DNA from: Phoenix dactylifera
Lineage: Eukaryota > Streptophyta > Magnoliopsida > Arecales > Arecaceae
Reading direction: 5' to 3'
Length of the DNA: 64,000 nucleotides
Assembly (NCBI RefSeq): GCF_009389715.1
Contig: NC_052395.1
Location: 17,958,229-18,022,228, forward strand
The position numbers and the translations under genes were made by a program. Shown here in pieces: positions 1 to 11,500 of the stretch (positions are counted from its first letter, which is position 1; each line of letters begins with the position of its first letter). The notes under the pieces were generated by a model that was given only the letters and a program-made list of their open reading frames with translations, ran no database searches and was not told the DNA's origin.

Positions 1-1399
1 ACGGGCATTTAAGAAGTCTTGCTTTACTTACATGAAACTTAATTCATCTCTGCAACATTAAGTCATATCTTAATTCTGCCAAATGCCAATTTGCATAGGC
101 TGCAGTCCGCTTGATTAGAAGCAATTCTCACTGTTCTTCTTCCAATAGCAACAATTTGTTTCTATTTCCAAATCCAGATTATTCTTATTTGATAATTTGA
201 CTGATTTTGAGCTCTTTTCTTTTCCATTTGCAGATGCATTTGATGGCCATCCATCTTTAATCTTAAATTTTTATTACAACATTTGAGTGAACAAGCTTGT
301 TTGGTCCAGCAAGTCATGAATGTCTGATTTCGTTCCTTTGATTTGTAATTTGATTACTGCTGTTGCTTCTGGAGTTTCTTATTTTAGACTGTAGTTTTAG
401 AGGGCCTCCCCCTCATTGTTAGCAATTAAAAAAAAAAAATAACAGAAAAATAAAAGAAAAGAAAAAGCTTGTTCAGTTGTAATTTTGAAACTTCTATCAA
501 CATTAATCATTACTAATGGAACTCCAAAAAGATCTGCTGTTTGCAAGATTCCCCAATGATTAGGTTAGGCTTGCAATAATGAACATTGGATAAAGCAGGT
601 TAGTGCAGAATAAACTACTATTAATCCAAGAAAATCCAGAGCAAACTTATTCCAGCTGGGAGTAGCTTTATCATCATTATCCAGGTTTGGTGGGAAAAAG
701 TGCACCTATGACTTTCATGATGCCCCTTCTGCCTCCGGGAGATTGTGGGTTGCAAAAGGTCATTTAATAGAATAACCTGGAATGATCTGGATTACTACCT
801 TTTGTTCCATGATAACCTGCACCCAAACAAGACCTAATGTAATGTTCTAAGTGTTGGTATCAGGCCCCATATAAGTGGCTTACCGATAAAGTGTGGTATA
901 TGCCCCCATACACATGGTATGTTGTTGGAACCGGCACAAAACCCGTGCCATGTGTCAATATCTGGAGATAACGTAGTAGTTCTGTATTGGATTGGTACGA
1001 TATGCCTCGTGCCATCCAGTATGGGTCGGTATTAAAAATACTGGCCTGATGTATCATGTTAATAATTTAGCATTTCCTTGAGAATTCGTCGAGCTATTCC
1101 TCCGTGAATCATTCAATGACAAGGAGAAATAAAATGGAACTCCGGCCTTCAATCGGCAGTTTTGTCAAAGGGGTTGCTAACTTGTTATAAAGCTTAGTCC
1201 CTTTCGCATATACACTTTAAATATAATATATTTAGATTTTGTTGGAAGGCTTTTACAGGCATGATGGGTCAGGTATAGTTTTGCTTTTGTAAATACAAGA
1301 GTATCTTGGACTTTTCTTTTTTACTGTCGACTCTAACAACAGCTGATGTTCGTGTCTGTTCTAAATCTTGAATGCTTCTTCTAACTCTTGTTTTTTCAG
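1..1399 (+). other. Intron of the BIG5 gene (right part)
   Basis: No exon was recognised here. The stretch is AT-rich and ends with a T-rich tract and CAG acceptor at 1397-1399. It holds a repeat-like segment near 853-1052, listed separately. Confidence 0.7.
853..1052. repeat. Decayed inverted-repeat element in BIG5 intron
   Basis: The left edge reads TATCAGGCC. The right edge read on the other strand gives CATCAGGCC followed by a similar GGTA/TACC-rich stretch, so the two edges resemble short terminal inverted repeats. GGTA/TACC motifs recur inside. It may be a non-autonomous DNA transposon, but target-site duplications are not clear and the arms are strongly diverged. Confidence 0.35.
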
Positions 1400-3301
1400 G
1401 GATTTATTCCTGGTGGAGCCCTTAAACCAGTGGATGCTGGTCTAGAGACAAACTTTGATGTGACTGAACATTATTGGTTTCCAATGTTGGCTGGGTTATC
1501 TGATTTAACACTAGATCCTAGATCAGAAGTTCGAAACTGTGCGCTTGAGGTGCTATTTGATTTGCTGAATGAGAGAGGTCACAAATTCTCTTCAGCTTTC
1601 TGGGAGAGCATTTTTCATCGTGTACTTTTTCCTATATTTGATCATGTGCGGCATGCTGGAAGGGATGGTTTTGTTTCTTCTGGAGATGATTGGCTTCGTG
1701 AAACTAGCATCCATTCACTTCAGTTGCTCTGCAACCTGTTTAATACATTCTATAAGGTAGCAATTATTTCTTTTCTTCTGGCCGCAATGAAATCATTTTC
1801 TGTAAATTGGAGCAAGATTCCTCTGTTAGAAAATTTCATCACCTTTTTTTTGTTAAAATCTCATGGTTATTGGTGGTATATTGCAAGATCATATATCATC
1901 ATGCCATATTGTTGGTTACAACAAATCTGTATTCATGTCTGATATGCCTCACTCTTGTATCTTCATTTTTCTCGTATTCATATTTGTAGGAGGTCTCTTT
2001 CATGCTTCCACCTTTGCTGGGTTTACTTCTGGATTGTGCCAAGAAGACAGATCAAACTGTTGTTTCAATTTCTCTTGGAGCTTTAGTGCACCTCATAGAA
2101 GTTGGGGGTCATCAGTTCAGTGACAGTGATTGGGATACTTTACTAAAGAGCATTAGGTATAGTTGTGAACTACTTATAAGTTTCCAGACGATTCTTATTT
2201 ATATATTTAGTTCTTTCTCATTTGATTGTTTAATCCAGAGATGCCTCGTACACGACTCAACCCCTCGAGCTTCTCAATTCATTAGGATTTGAGAACTCAA
2301 AGAACCAAACAATACTTTCAAAAGATTCGGATGCCAACAGAGGCAGCAGTCCCTCTTTTAAGGGCATCCATCATGATAGCAATGGAGGAGGAAAAGCCTT
2401 GGATCAAGCATCTTTAAGTTCTGACAGTGAAACTTTTGGAATGAATAACAATGCTACAAAATTGCGGGATAATTATCAAGAAACAGATATCCAAGCCAAC
2501 TTGGAGGAATCTGAAGGTATGGTAGCTTTAAATGGTTTGGAATTTCTTCTAAAAACCAAAGTTTTGGAATTAGATCTCCCTTTAGGAACCCTGTCTGGCA
2601 GTGTAAAGTAGTGCCCTACTTGATGCCTTGCTGTGCATTCTAATCAGAAGCGTTCTTTTCATAATATAAACTAAAGTAAAATGCATTCTATATTTTGTAG
2701 GCTTTCCATCACCATCAGGAAGGGTGCAAAAACCTGCTGAAGCCGCTAACTTCCATCAAAGTCAAACATTTGGTCGAAGGATAATGGGGAATATGATGGA
2801 CAATCCTTTGATAAGAAGTTTCACTTCCAAATCAAAGAGCCGTACAGATGTTCCTCTGCCACTTTCACCTTTAAAGGTACATTTTTACCAGTTTCTGACA
2901 TAAAAATGGTTGTTACTGTTGTTAATGGTAAACTCTCGGTATTAGTGCCAATCATCTTTTCAACTAAATTTTAGTTAATTGAAACTCGTATGCATCCACA
3001 GATTATTTTGAGTGAACACTGAGGGGCATCAATACATTATAGGAGAAGATTGTATAACATCAATCAGCAATTAAGTTCCAAGTAATGTGTCACGAAGTTG
3101 TATGTCCTATCATTTCATCTTGACAACTCACAGATGGAAGAAGTTTTTTTGACAGGACTATTCTTTTTGTTGCTGTATTAGTTATACCTTCAATTGATGA
3201 TTTTGCAGCTGGCCCTTTGCTTGCCCAAAGTTGCCTGGGCAGGTATTTATCTCAAGGTCACTGAGGGTAGTAAAGCTCTCATGTGTGCCTGTGTCTGTAC
3301 G

Positions 3302-3384
<83 letters not shown>

Positions 3385-6123
3385 CAGTGCATGTCATGTA
3401 GGACATGCTTCAGAGGTTGTTATCTTGGTGAAGTTGAACTGCTGCCATTGATGTGCAGTTCATAAAGCAGCAAATCAACTCTGTAGCGAAAGTGGTTAGC
3501 CTTATGCGTTTTGCTTTCTCTCATTGAATTGGTCATGCATAAGGTCTACAAAACAACTCTACAAGGAAAGGAGTCAACCTTATGTGGAAATTTTGCTTGC
3601 TCGTGCTCATTGATGTGAACCTCCCTTTTTGAGTCTAGTCCTTTTTTAACTCTCAGGACGGGTTTCAGTGTAGAGAAATTTACGTAGGTGCTCTTTATAT
3701 GTATATATATGTGTCTGGACATATAACCATCAAGTTTTTATAATTTTAATCTGATAACTCAGAGACATCTTTTTAGTTCACACTTCCACTATCACATTGA
3801 TGTTACAAAGTCTGGAATAGTTTCCTCATCATTTATGTTCAATATGAAAATACCTATTGGCATAATTTTTGGCTCACCTATGGATAACATCTGCTTGATT
3901 TTTCTGTTTGATTTGTCTGTTATATGTCCTTATAGATCCCTGATGCTGACGAGCCTATTCCTGATAATGATGATGGTGAAGAGAACCCAATGATGGAGAC
4001 GGTCAGAGGAAAATGTGTCACTCAACTATTACTATTAGGTGCCATTGATAGTATACAGGTAAAGATATGCTTCACATATGCATAAATTATTAGGTCTATT
4101 TCTATTTCGACTGAATCACTGGGAGGCATGTAAGATTAACAAATTTCCTGCAAGATTGACTAAGCTTATGAACATTGATGACATGAATGGAACTTGCCAG
4201 GTAAGATACTGGAGCAAGTTAAAAGCCCCTCAGAAGATTGCAATAATGGACATCTTGTTGTCTCTCTTGGAGTTTGCTGCTTCATATAATTCATCATCAA
4301 ACCTTAGAGTGCGAATGCACCATATACCCCCAGAAAGGTATTTAGGACAGACTTTGCTGAAACTTCTTGGTCATGTAATGGCAGGATCTTACATTTGAAA
4401 CTTAATTTTGCACAGGCCACCTTTAAATCTTCTTCGCCAGGAAATTGCAGGAACTTCTATTTATTTGGAAATTTTACATAAATCAACCACAGTATCTGAT
4501 AGCAAAAGCGGCAAATATGTAAATTCTAATGGTGTTCCCACTGAGAGAGCATCAACAAATGATGCAAACCATGGTGAAGATGTAAATGCAGAAGAGAAGC
4601 TCAGGAGCTTTGCAGAAGAGAAATTAGTTTCTTTCTGTGGACAGGTTCTCAAAGAGGCTTCCGATCTCCAGCCTAGTACAGGGGAGGTTGCTAGTGCAGA
4701 TGTTCATCGTGTACTTGATTTAAGAGCTCCAGTTATTGTTAAGGTAATAATGTTTTTTGCAACCTGTTAGTGCTTGTTGCTATGTGGTGTCTAATTTGGT
4801 GTATTTTGTAGTACTTGCTACTTGCTACTGCATTATTAAGCAGTTGTGATTTTTCAGTAAATATAATGCCACTTGATGTGGTTATAAACACTATAAGAAA
4901 GGGCAAGGTTTTAAATGTCTTTGTTGAGAGAGAACATTTAGTTCCATTATTTGGGTTTAAGATTGTACATAGTTTGTGGTAACCAGCACTGATGAAATCA
5001 CGTGTTGCCATCTGCATGATATTCTTGTATGTCAGCTGCTCATCTTATGGGACAGAAAAATCCTAAATAAGTTTTGAAGTACTTTTTCTTACGGAGTGCA
5101 ACTGGTCTGTTTTTTTATATTAAAGAGAAGCTTTAACCAACAAGCCTCTTTTACCATTCTTTCTTTTTTTTATAAAAAAGCCCAACAAGCCTCATCCAGA
5201 CATTGTGGGATTCTGTTTCTTTCTTTATTTTTTGTCACTATTGCCAAAGAAGTAAGGGGCAATCATTTATTACCTCTAAACTGATGTTGTGGTATTTCAT
5301 CCTGGATTAAACACCTCTAATTTGGAGCATATTCCTGCATATGGTTGCCTTTAGTTCCTGTATATGGCTATCATACACTGGTGAGCAATTGAATTAGCCC
5401 CCTTTGTAGTTTTTGCAGTGCTTTTGTCGCTCCTATTGGCATGTCAGAATGCTCTGATCATCTGTATATTAAATCATAAATTATGATAATACATTTTAGT
5501 CTCAGTTGCAAGGTATTTGTGTATACAAGCATTCTCAAAGGAATTACTTTTCCTCGGTCTTGCAGGTGCTCAAAGGAATGTGTTGTATGGATAACCAGAT
5601 ATTCAGGAAGCATCTTAGAGAATTTTATCCATTAATTACCAGACTTGTTTGCTGTGATCAGGTAAACTTGGCATATTTTTTGCTTAAGCCAGTAGAAGCT
5701 CCAATCAGATTTTCTTTGTTAAATAAAGGAAAAATCAATAGTTATTTCTCACCAGCTACCTGTGCAATAGAATTATATTTTGCTCTAGCTTATATTATAT
5801 TCCTAAGTTCTCAATTTAAAATTGACTTGCATGGCAAAGAATTGGTAGCCATGATAACTGCTGGGAGGTATGCTGGAATAAAGCTGCCTGCCCGATACGG
5901 TTACACATTCCCTCATTGCTTTTCATGCCATGGGATTAAATCATCTAAACAATATTTTGGTTGTTTATATAAAATGGCAAGTCAAGTCGACTTATATAAC
6001 ATGTATAGTTGAACTGTAATAGTTGAGAGTTATAAAATCGATTTGTCTGTTTTATTTCAGATGGACGTTCGTGGAGCTCTTGGAGATCTCTTCAGCAAAC
6101 AGCTTACCACCCTTTTGCCATAA
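1400..6123 (+). CDS. BIG5: BIG5-type brefeldin A-inhibited ARF guanine-nucleotide exchange factor, C-terminal part (9 exons)
   Basis: Large Sec7-family ARF-GEFs load GTP on ARF GTPases at the trans-Golgi and early endosome; Arabidopsis BIG5 is also called MIN7/BEN1. Exons read from splice sites and phase: 1400-1756, 1990-2156, 2239-2516, 2701-2876, 3936-4058, 4201-4337, 4416-4743, 5566-5661 and 6061-6123 (TAA). They sum to 575 codons with all phases compatible. Seen directly: a segment beginning [14 protein letters not shown] and containing [25 protein letters not shown] and [11 protein letters not shown], typical of BIG5 rather than BIG1-4, and the [13 protein letters not shown] junction formed across an intron. 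This is the HEAT-repeat-like C-terminal tail; the DCB, HUS and Sec7 catalytic domains lie left of the window, and 1-1399 appears intronic. No frameshift or internal stop was seen. The window's first exon begins in frame at an AG acceptor, so the start codon is outside. Confidence 0.94.
3306..3381. repeat. Compound microsatellite (GT)n(GA)n
   Basis: About 16 GT units are followed directly by about 21 GA units, inside the BIG5 intron between exons ending at 2876 and starting at 3936. Open frames over it on both strands are only repeat translations. Confidence 0.95.
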
Positions 6124-7648
6124 TCGATCTTTTTATTGTTGATACATTCTTCTCTACAAGTTCTTTGAAGTCACTTGCCCCGTCCTTGAGCAGGAACTTT
6201 TAGAGACTGTCTGAGAGATGAAATGGGGCACTTGTATCTTTACCATGGAAGACTGTTGCATGGGTTGCTGCAACATGAAAACTGAAAAGCTGGATGCTGG
6301 TCGGAAACTTTTCGGGACAGTCCAATATGAATGCAAGATATACTCCATGTACTTTGAAGTATTTTCCCCTGTATGGCGAAATATTTTCTTGGTTTGTCTC
6401 CTTGGTCTTCGTTATTTCTCGTTAATGTTTTTGTTTGATATTTATTTTAAGTTGTTATCGGAGAGTTGGAGAGTATGCTATTGAAGTGGACAGTTAGCCA
6501 GGCATAGAAGGGAACAATCTCATATTTTGAGGTATCTTCCACAAAATTGGAGTTTTAGAAAAACATGGGAGGGGCTCAGCTATCTTGCTGGGATCAACCC
6601 ATTTGCTGAACGTTCTTACACATGCTTTGCACTCAGATTGTCAAGGAAATTGCAGGTCATAAAAACAGCTATCCCTGTATTCATTTGATGCATATAGTAA
6701 AATTTTGAAGACAATCTTAGTTCACACTGATGCAGTTACATGATGATGAGCCGATGCTCAAGTGTTTCCATCTGATCTGATAGTGCTGCATTTTCGACGA
6801 GTGGTGTCATTGTGTTCAATTATACAGTGTATGGAAGAAGCTTAAGATTTTGTTGCTTCTAGTGGTTATTTAGGAGGTGTGCAAATCTCAAGGTTAGTGA
6901 CTTCTTGGAGGACTCTGGGTTTTTGGCCCATCCTCGTTATCGTGCTTAGTCATAACCTCTGGCTACCATAATCATTGTATTAGTAACTATGGTATCTTCT
7001 TTATCCTAGAATGCTTTTCAATCCCACTTCTAAAGCTGGCGAAAATGTCAGCTGATATCTGCACGCAAAAGGGCAAAAAAAAGGGAAAAAAGAAAACATT
7101 TGTTGATATCATCATCTCAGCTCAGGACGTGCTTTTCCTAACGGTTCCATCAAAGATGGGCTGGGCATCCATATGAAACAAGTGAGAGTGAATCTTATTT
7201 CCTTCGTTATGCCTACTTCCGTGTACCATATATTTAGGAGATGGAAGGGTTCTGTTTTTGTTATTTAAATACTTTGACTGCAGGTAGGATCCTCGATATG
7301 TACTCTCGTTGTGCCAAGCCTGGGAAGCAAATTGATTTTTGTGCCTTGGCAAAATAAAATAAACTAAATCTCTTTGAAAGCGTACAAGTTTATGTATCCC
7401 TATGCTTTTAGAAAAAGAGAGGATAACTTCTAATCCACGTTGTTCTCTATTCTGGTTCCCAAGCATATTGTTTGTTCGAATTTGAGATCACCAGCGAGAA
7501 CTTCGAATTTCTAATCAGCACTATATATGTGCCAACCGTCGTCGTAGTTCGAATTTGAGGGCACGGCTACCGACGTCCCCGATGGCGATCCGGCCCATGA
7601 CCCGGCTCCAGCAACACTGAAGCCCCCGCACCAGCCTCTATCAGAAAG
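6124..7648. other. 3' UTR of BIG5 and intergenic DNA
   Basis: It begins right after the BIG5 stop. No second coding segment is recognisable; short frames here are not protein-like. The polyadenylation site cannot be fixed by eye. Confidence 0.5.
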
Positions 7649-8083
7649 CAGAGTAAAAGGAGAGTAGAAAGAAACAGAGAGCACTTGTCTTTGCCCTTTC
7701 GAGCTGTCTCTTTGCCCTTCCGAGTTGTGAGTGAGTGGGGAGTAACTCGTGGAAAAGGAGTGGAGCAACGATTGAAGATGGACCGAAAGCTCCACTTCTT
7801 CATAAATCTAATTAAAAATTGAAAAAATCCAAATGTTACAAGCTCAACTTAAGTTATTCAATAACAGAGTAAAAGGAGAGTAGAAAGAAACAGTGAGCGC
7901 TTCTCTTTGCCCTTTCGAGTTGTCTCTTTGCCCTTCCGAGTTGTGAGTGAGTGAGGAGTGACTAGTGGAAAAGGAGTGAAGGAGCAACGGCTGAAGATGG
8001 ACCGAACGCTCCACTTCTTCATAAATCTAATTAAGAATTGAAAAAATCCAAATGTTACAAGCTCAACTTAAGTTATTCAATAA
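7649..8083. repeat. 216-bp tandem duplication upstream of SCAMP
   Basis: Two head-to-tail copies, 7649-7864 and 7865-8083, both start CAGAGTAAAAGGAGAGTAG and end AAGTTATTCAATAA. They differ by a scatter of substitutions and a 3-bp indel, roughly 94% identical by eye. The pair ends about 430 bp before the SCAMP start codon, so it may duplicate promoter-proximal sequence. Confidence 0.9.
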
Positions 8084-8086
8084 TTT

Positions 8087-8089
<3 letters not shown>

Positions 8090-8133
<44 letters not shown>
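8090..8133. repeat. (AT)n microsatellite
   Basis: About 22 AT units sit directly after the 216-bp tandem duplication and upstream of the CT-rich SCAMP leader. Confidence 0.95.
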
Positions 8134-8138
<5 letters not shown>

Positions 8139-8513
8139 TTTTCGGGTCACGTGTTTCTTCTCTGCTAGATCCAAGACTGTATTACTGTAAAACCTCCCAA
8201 TAGCAACCGAGGGGACCAACTGCCCTCCGTGGGCGGTTGTTTCCGCTGAGGAGAGAGAAAAGCCCCGCCCCCAACCCTCAACAAGCTTAACTTATTTACC
8301 AAACCAGAACCAATCAAGAAAGCTGCCTTCGAACATTCCCACCTAAACCCTTATCTTTCCGCTTCCCGGTCCCTTCTTCCTTCCTTCCCTTCCTCTCTTT
8401 TATTTATTTTATCTCAGTTCTCCCTCTCCGGCGGGATCTCCAGATCTTATTCTTCTTTTCTTCTTCTCCTCCGGAAAGATTGATCCCTTCGGTCGTAGGA
8501 GGGGTACGATCTC

Positions 8514-11500
8514 ATGGCGCGTCGTTACGACCGCAACCCTTTCGACGAGGAGGAGGTCAATCCCTTCGCGGTGAGTCCCCTCTCTATTCTCGACTCCAGT
8601 TGCTTTGATCCGTATCTCTGGTGTCTTGTATGTGCTCTTCTTGCTTTGCCCAATCGGTTTCGATTTCGGTTTCGGTTTCGAGTTGTAGATCTGTGAAGAA
8701 TCGACTGAGTTGGGGCTGCGCCGACCGGCTCTGGAAGGGAAATTTATACAGAGATTGTAGGATTTTGGAGAATCTGGACTGTTCGATACGCTTGATGTCG
8801 GGGTTTTAGAGAACCCTAGGTATAATTTCTACGTAGAGTGTGTTAGATAGGGCGGTATGGTGGGCTTGCCCTAAGACTAAGATTGATATCTTTTTCTTTT
8901 CCTCCTTTCAAGTTTTTTTTGTTTTGATGAGAGCTCCTGTGGTTGATTTTGAACCTATGTTGTACTGCGGATTTGATTGACCTTCGGATTTTCGATGACA
9001 TGGTTTGTCCTTTTTTAATTTTAGCAACCGAGCAGACAGCATAGCAGCTGCGTTGCTCTGAACTCTTTGATCAGTAAACATTGGTTGTGGAAAAAATTCA
9101 AGAAGTAACACCATGGATATCAAGGAGAATACAATGCGGATGATTGTCTGCTATTGTGTTTGGGTTCTAAATTGGGGTCCATGGATACAAGGGAACTTGT
9201 GCATGCCAAGCAGTGACAATTTCTTTCTGTTGGCGTGGCTTCAAACTTGAATAAACAAAGAATTTGGAGCCTGACATGCGGAGCACACTATAAGTTTCTG
9301 CTAGCTTCTTGTCATCAATCTGTGTAGCTTTGTCTGGTCTAACAAAGCACTATCTACTATCAACTAATACATTTGATCATAAATGTCCTAATCATAATTT
9401 ACCCCTGAAAGAATTCTTCTTGACTTTGTTGTGATTTCCTTATCGACTCATTTGAGGTCTTTGAGGTATGTTGGGAAATCAATAACATTAGAATTTTAGT
9501 TGCTTTTTCATAAAGTTGTTTGAATTTGATTTTCCCCATGAAGTTATTATGAATGTTCCAAGTCATGGTTTTGAGTAAAAGAAAAGTAGTATTTAGTATT
9601 TTACTGGCTCAAAAAAGGAAAATCCTGGCAACTGTTAAGGGCCACTTAATGGTACATTGTAAGATCATCACGACTTTATAAGTTCAGCGCCCAAGTGTAT
9701 AGATTTTCCCCCCTCGCCCTTCCATATGCCCAGAGGAGGACCAAATTATTGAAAACTGGAATCTGAGGAGGTAGACTAACCAAAAAAAGCTGATCGGACA
9801 TGTGCATTACTGTTTTCCTAAGCATCTCCCACAATGTGCTTTTGGAAATGCTGGTTCATAGGCTTAAATGAAACTTGTATTAGCTCATGGTACCGAAAAT
9901 TCTGCAGGTGTGACTTATCCATGCTGGGCACTTGATGCATTAATGGCGACCATGTTTATAGAGATGATAATTGGTGGCCGCATTTTAGCCTTCTTGGTTG
10001 TTATTATGTTTATGCTCTCTCATTACAGAATATCTATGAGCTGTGTTCAATGTAGATTGTGTGAAAATACGTGCTGTTGTGCTTTGCATCTCCAAGACTG
10101 ATGGTTGGTTCTTTTCTGGACCACAAAAACAAATTTAGAAATTGGAACACTAATCTGCTTGGCAAAGCAAAACTGCAATCTGCAGCGGTCAAATTCTACT
10201 ACAGTACCTAAGCAGATGCCTAGGCAGTTTGTATTTGAAAATATTTAAAATAGAAATAACTTAGTAAAGGAAAATAGAGGGTGAGCCTTAGCGCAAAGGT
10301 AAGGTTTCTCTATCGTGACTGGGAGGTCACGGGTTTGAAACATGGAAACAATCTTTTTGCAAGCGGGGATAAGGCTGCATACAGTTGACCCTATTCAAAC
10401 TCTGCAATGGGAGGACCCTTGTGCAATGAGCTGTCCTTTTTTAAACTCATTAAAGAAAAATAGAGAAATAAGGAAAAAACCTGTAGCAAAGGCGGCAGTA
10501 GAGGAGGAGAGGTGGAGGGCTGCATATGTGGGGCTTAGGCTTTTGCAGGCCACTTGGGAACCTATGTTGCAGCTAATCCACAGACGGGAGTGCTCTAGAC
10601 CACAGGGCAGCCAGGAGGCCGCATATAACATAGACACTGCTTTTTTAAAACAGTGCTCAAAAGTCAAAACTTTTATTGGCTGGTTGTTTTCATTGTAATC
10701 TTCAGTTGCAACACAATCGCTTGAGACATGTGGAAGTAAAACATGTTAGCACTTTGTTATGTACTGGTGAGAAGCCTTCTTGCAAGTTGTCCATGCAGTG
10801 GAGGGTCACTTGGGCACAAGAGAAGGTGAAAGTTTGAGGGATTTTTTATGAGATTTGATATAATATGTAATTTGGTGTCGGCATGTATTACCATTGGATA
10901 ATGACAATAGAATTTGGTGATTATGAGGTTTTACAGTATGGCAGTTGCTCTACAAGGAAAGTACCTTTCAGAGTCCTGAAAATAAATGCAATAACATCGA
11001 TAACTAACTGATTCCCCTACTTCATTTATCTAGGAAGGCTTTATGACTTACAACGTGCAATATCCATTCATTTGTGGTTATAGTCCTCTTTTCTAGCTTC
11101 ATCAGACAAGATAGTAGTTTAGTAATTATTTATAAGAATTAAGTTGATGTTCTTCAAAATGTTGCATGGATACGGATACAAGGATCGGACTCGAACATGT
11201 ATCTAAGCATTTGACTCGACCAGAAAAAAAAAAAAAAAAGAGATACAGGGATATGTAGGAGAACATATGATTTTGACTAAATTTATATTTATACCTTTAA
11301 ATATCGTTTGTTTAAACGCTAAATAGTACGTTGTTTATTAAGGTCTTTTAGTATACATGTTTATCATCCAGACTTCCTAATTAATTTAAAGGGTATAAGA
11401 TAATATTTTTTTGCAAAGCTTCTTTCAACATCTACATCCTTGACCCAGTTTTGGAAAAGAACAAACATTTTCTTATAATGTCAAAGTGGAGGGTCATAAT

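Noticed and set aside
3182..3451. Open frames on both strands over the GT/GA repeat
   Set aside because: They translate a microsatellite in a BIG5 intron; no protein-like sequence outside the repeat.
7511..7803. Two - strand frames upstream of SCAMP, one starting MKKWSFRSIF
   Set aside because: The second tandem copy keeps only part of the frame; composition and lack of any known motif suggest chance.
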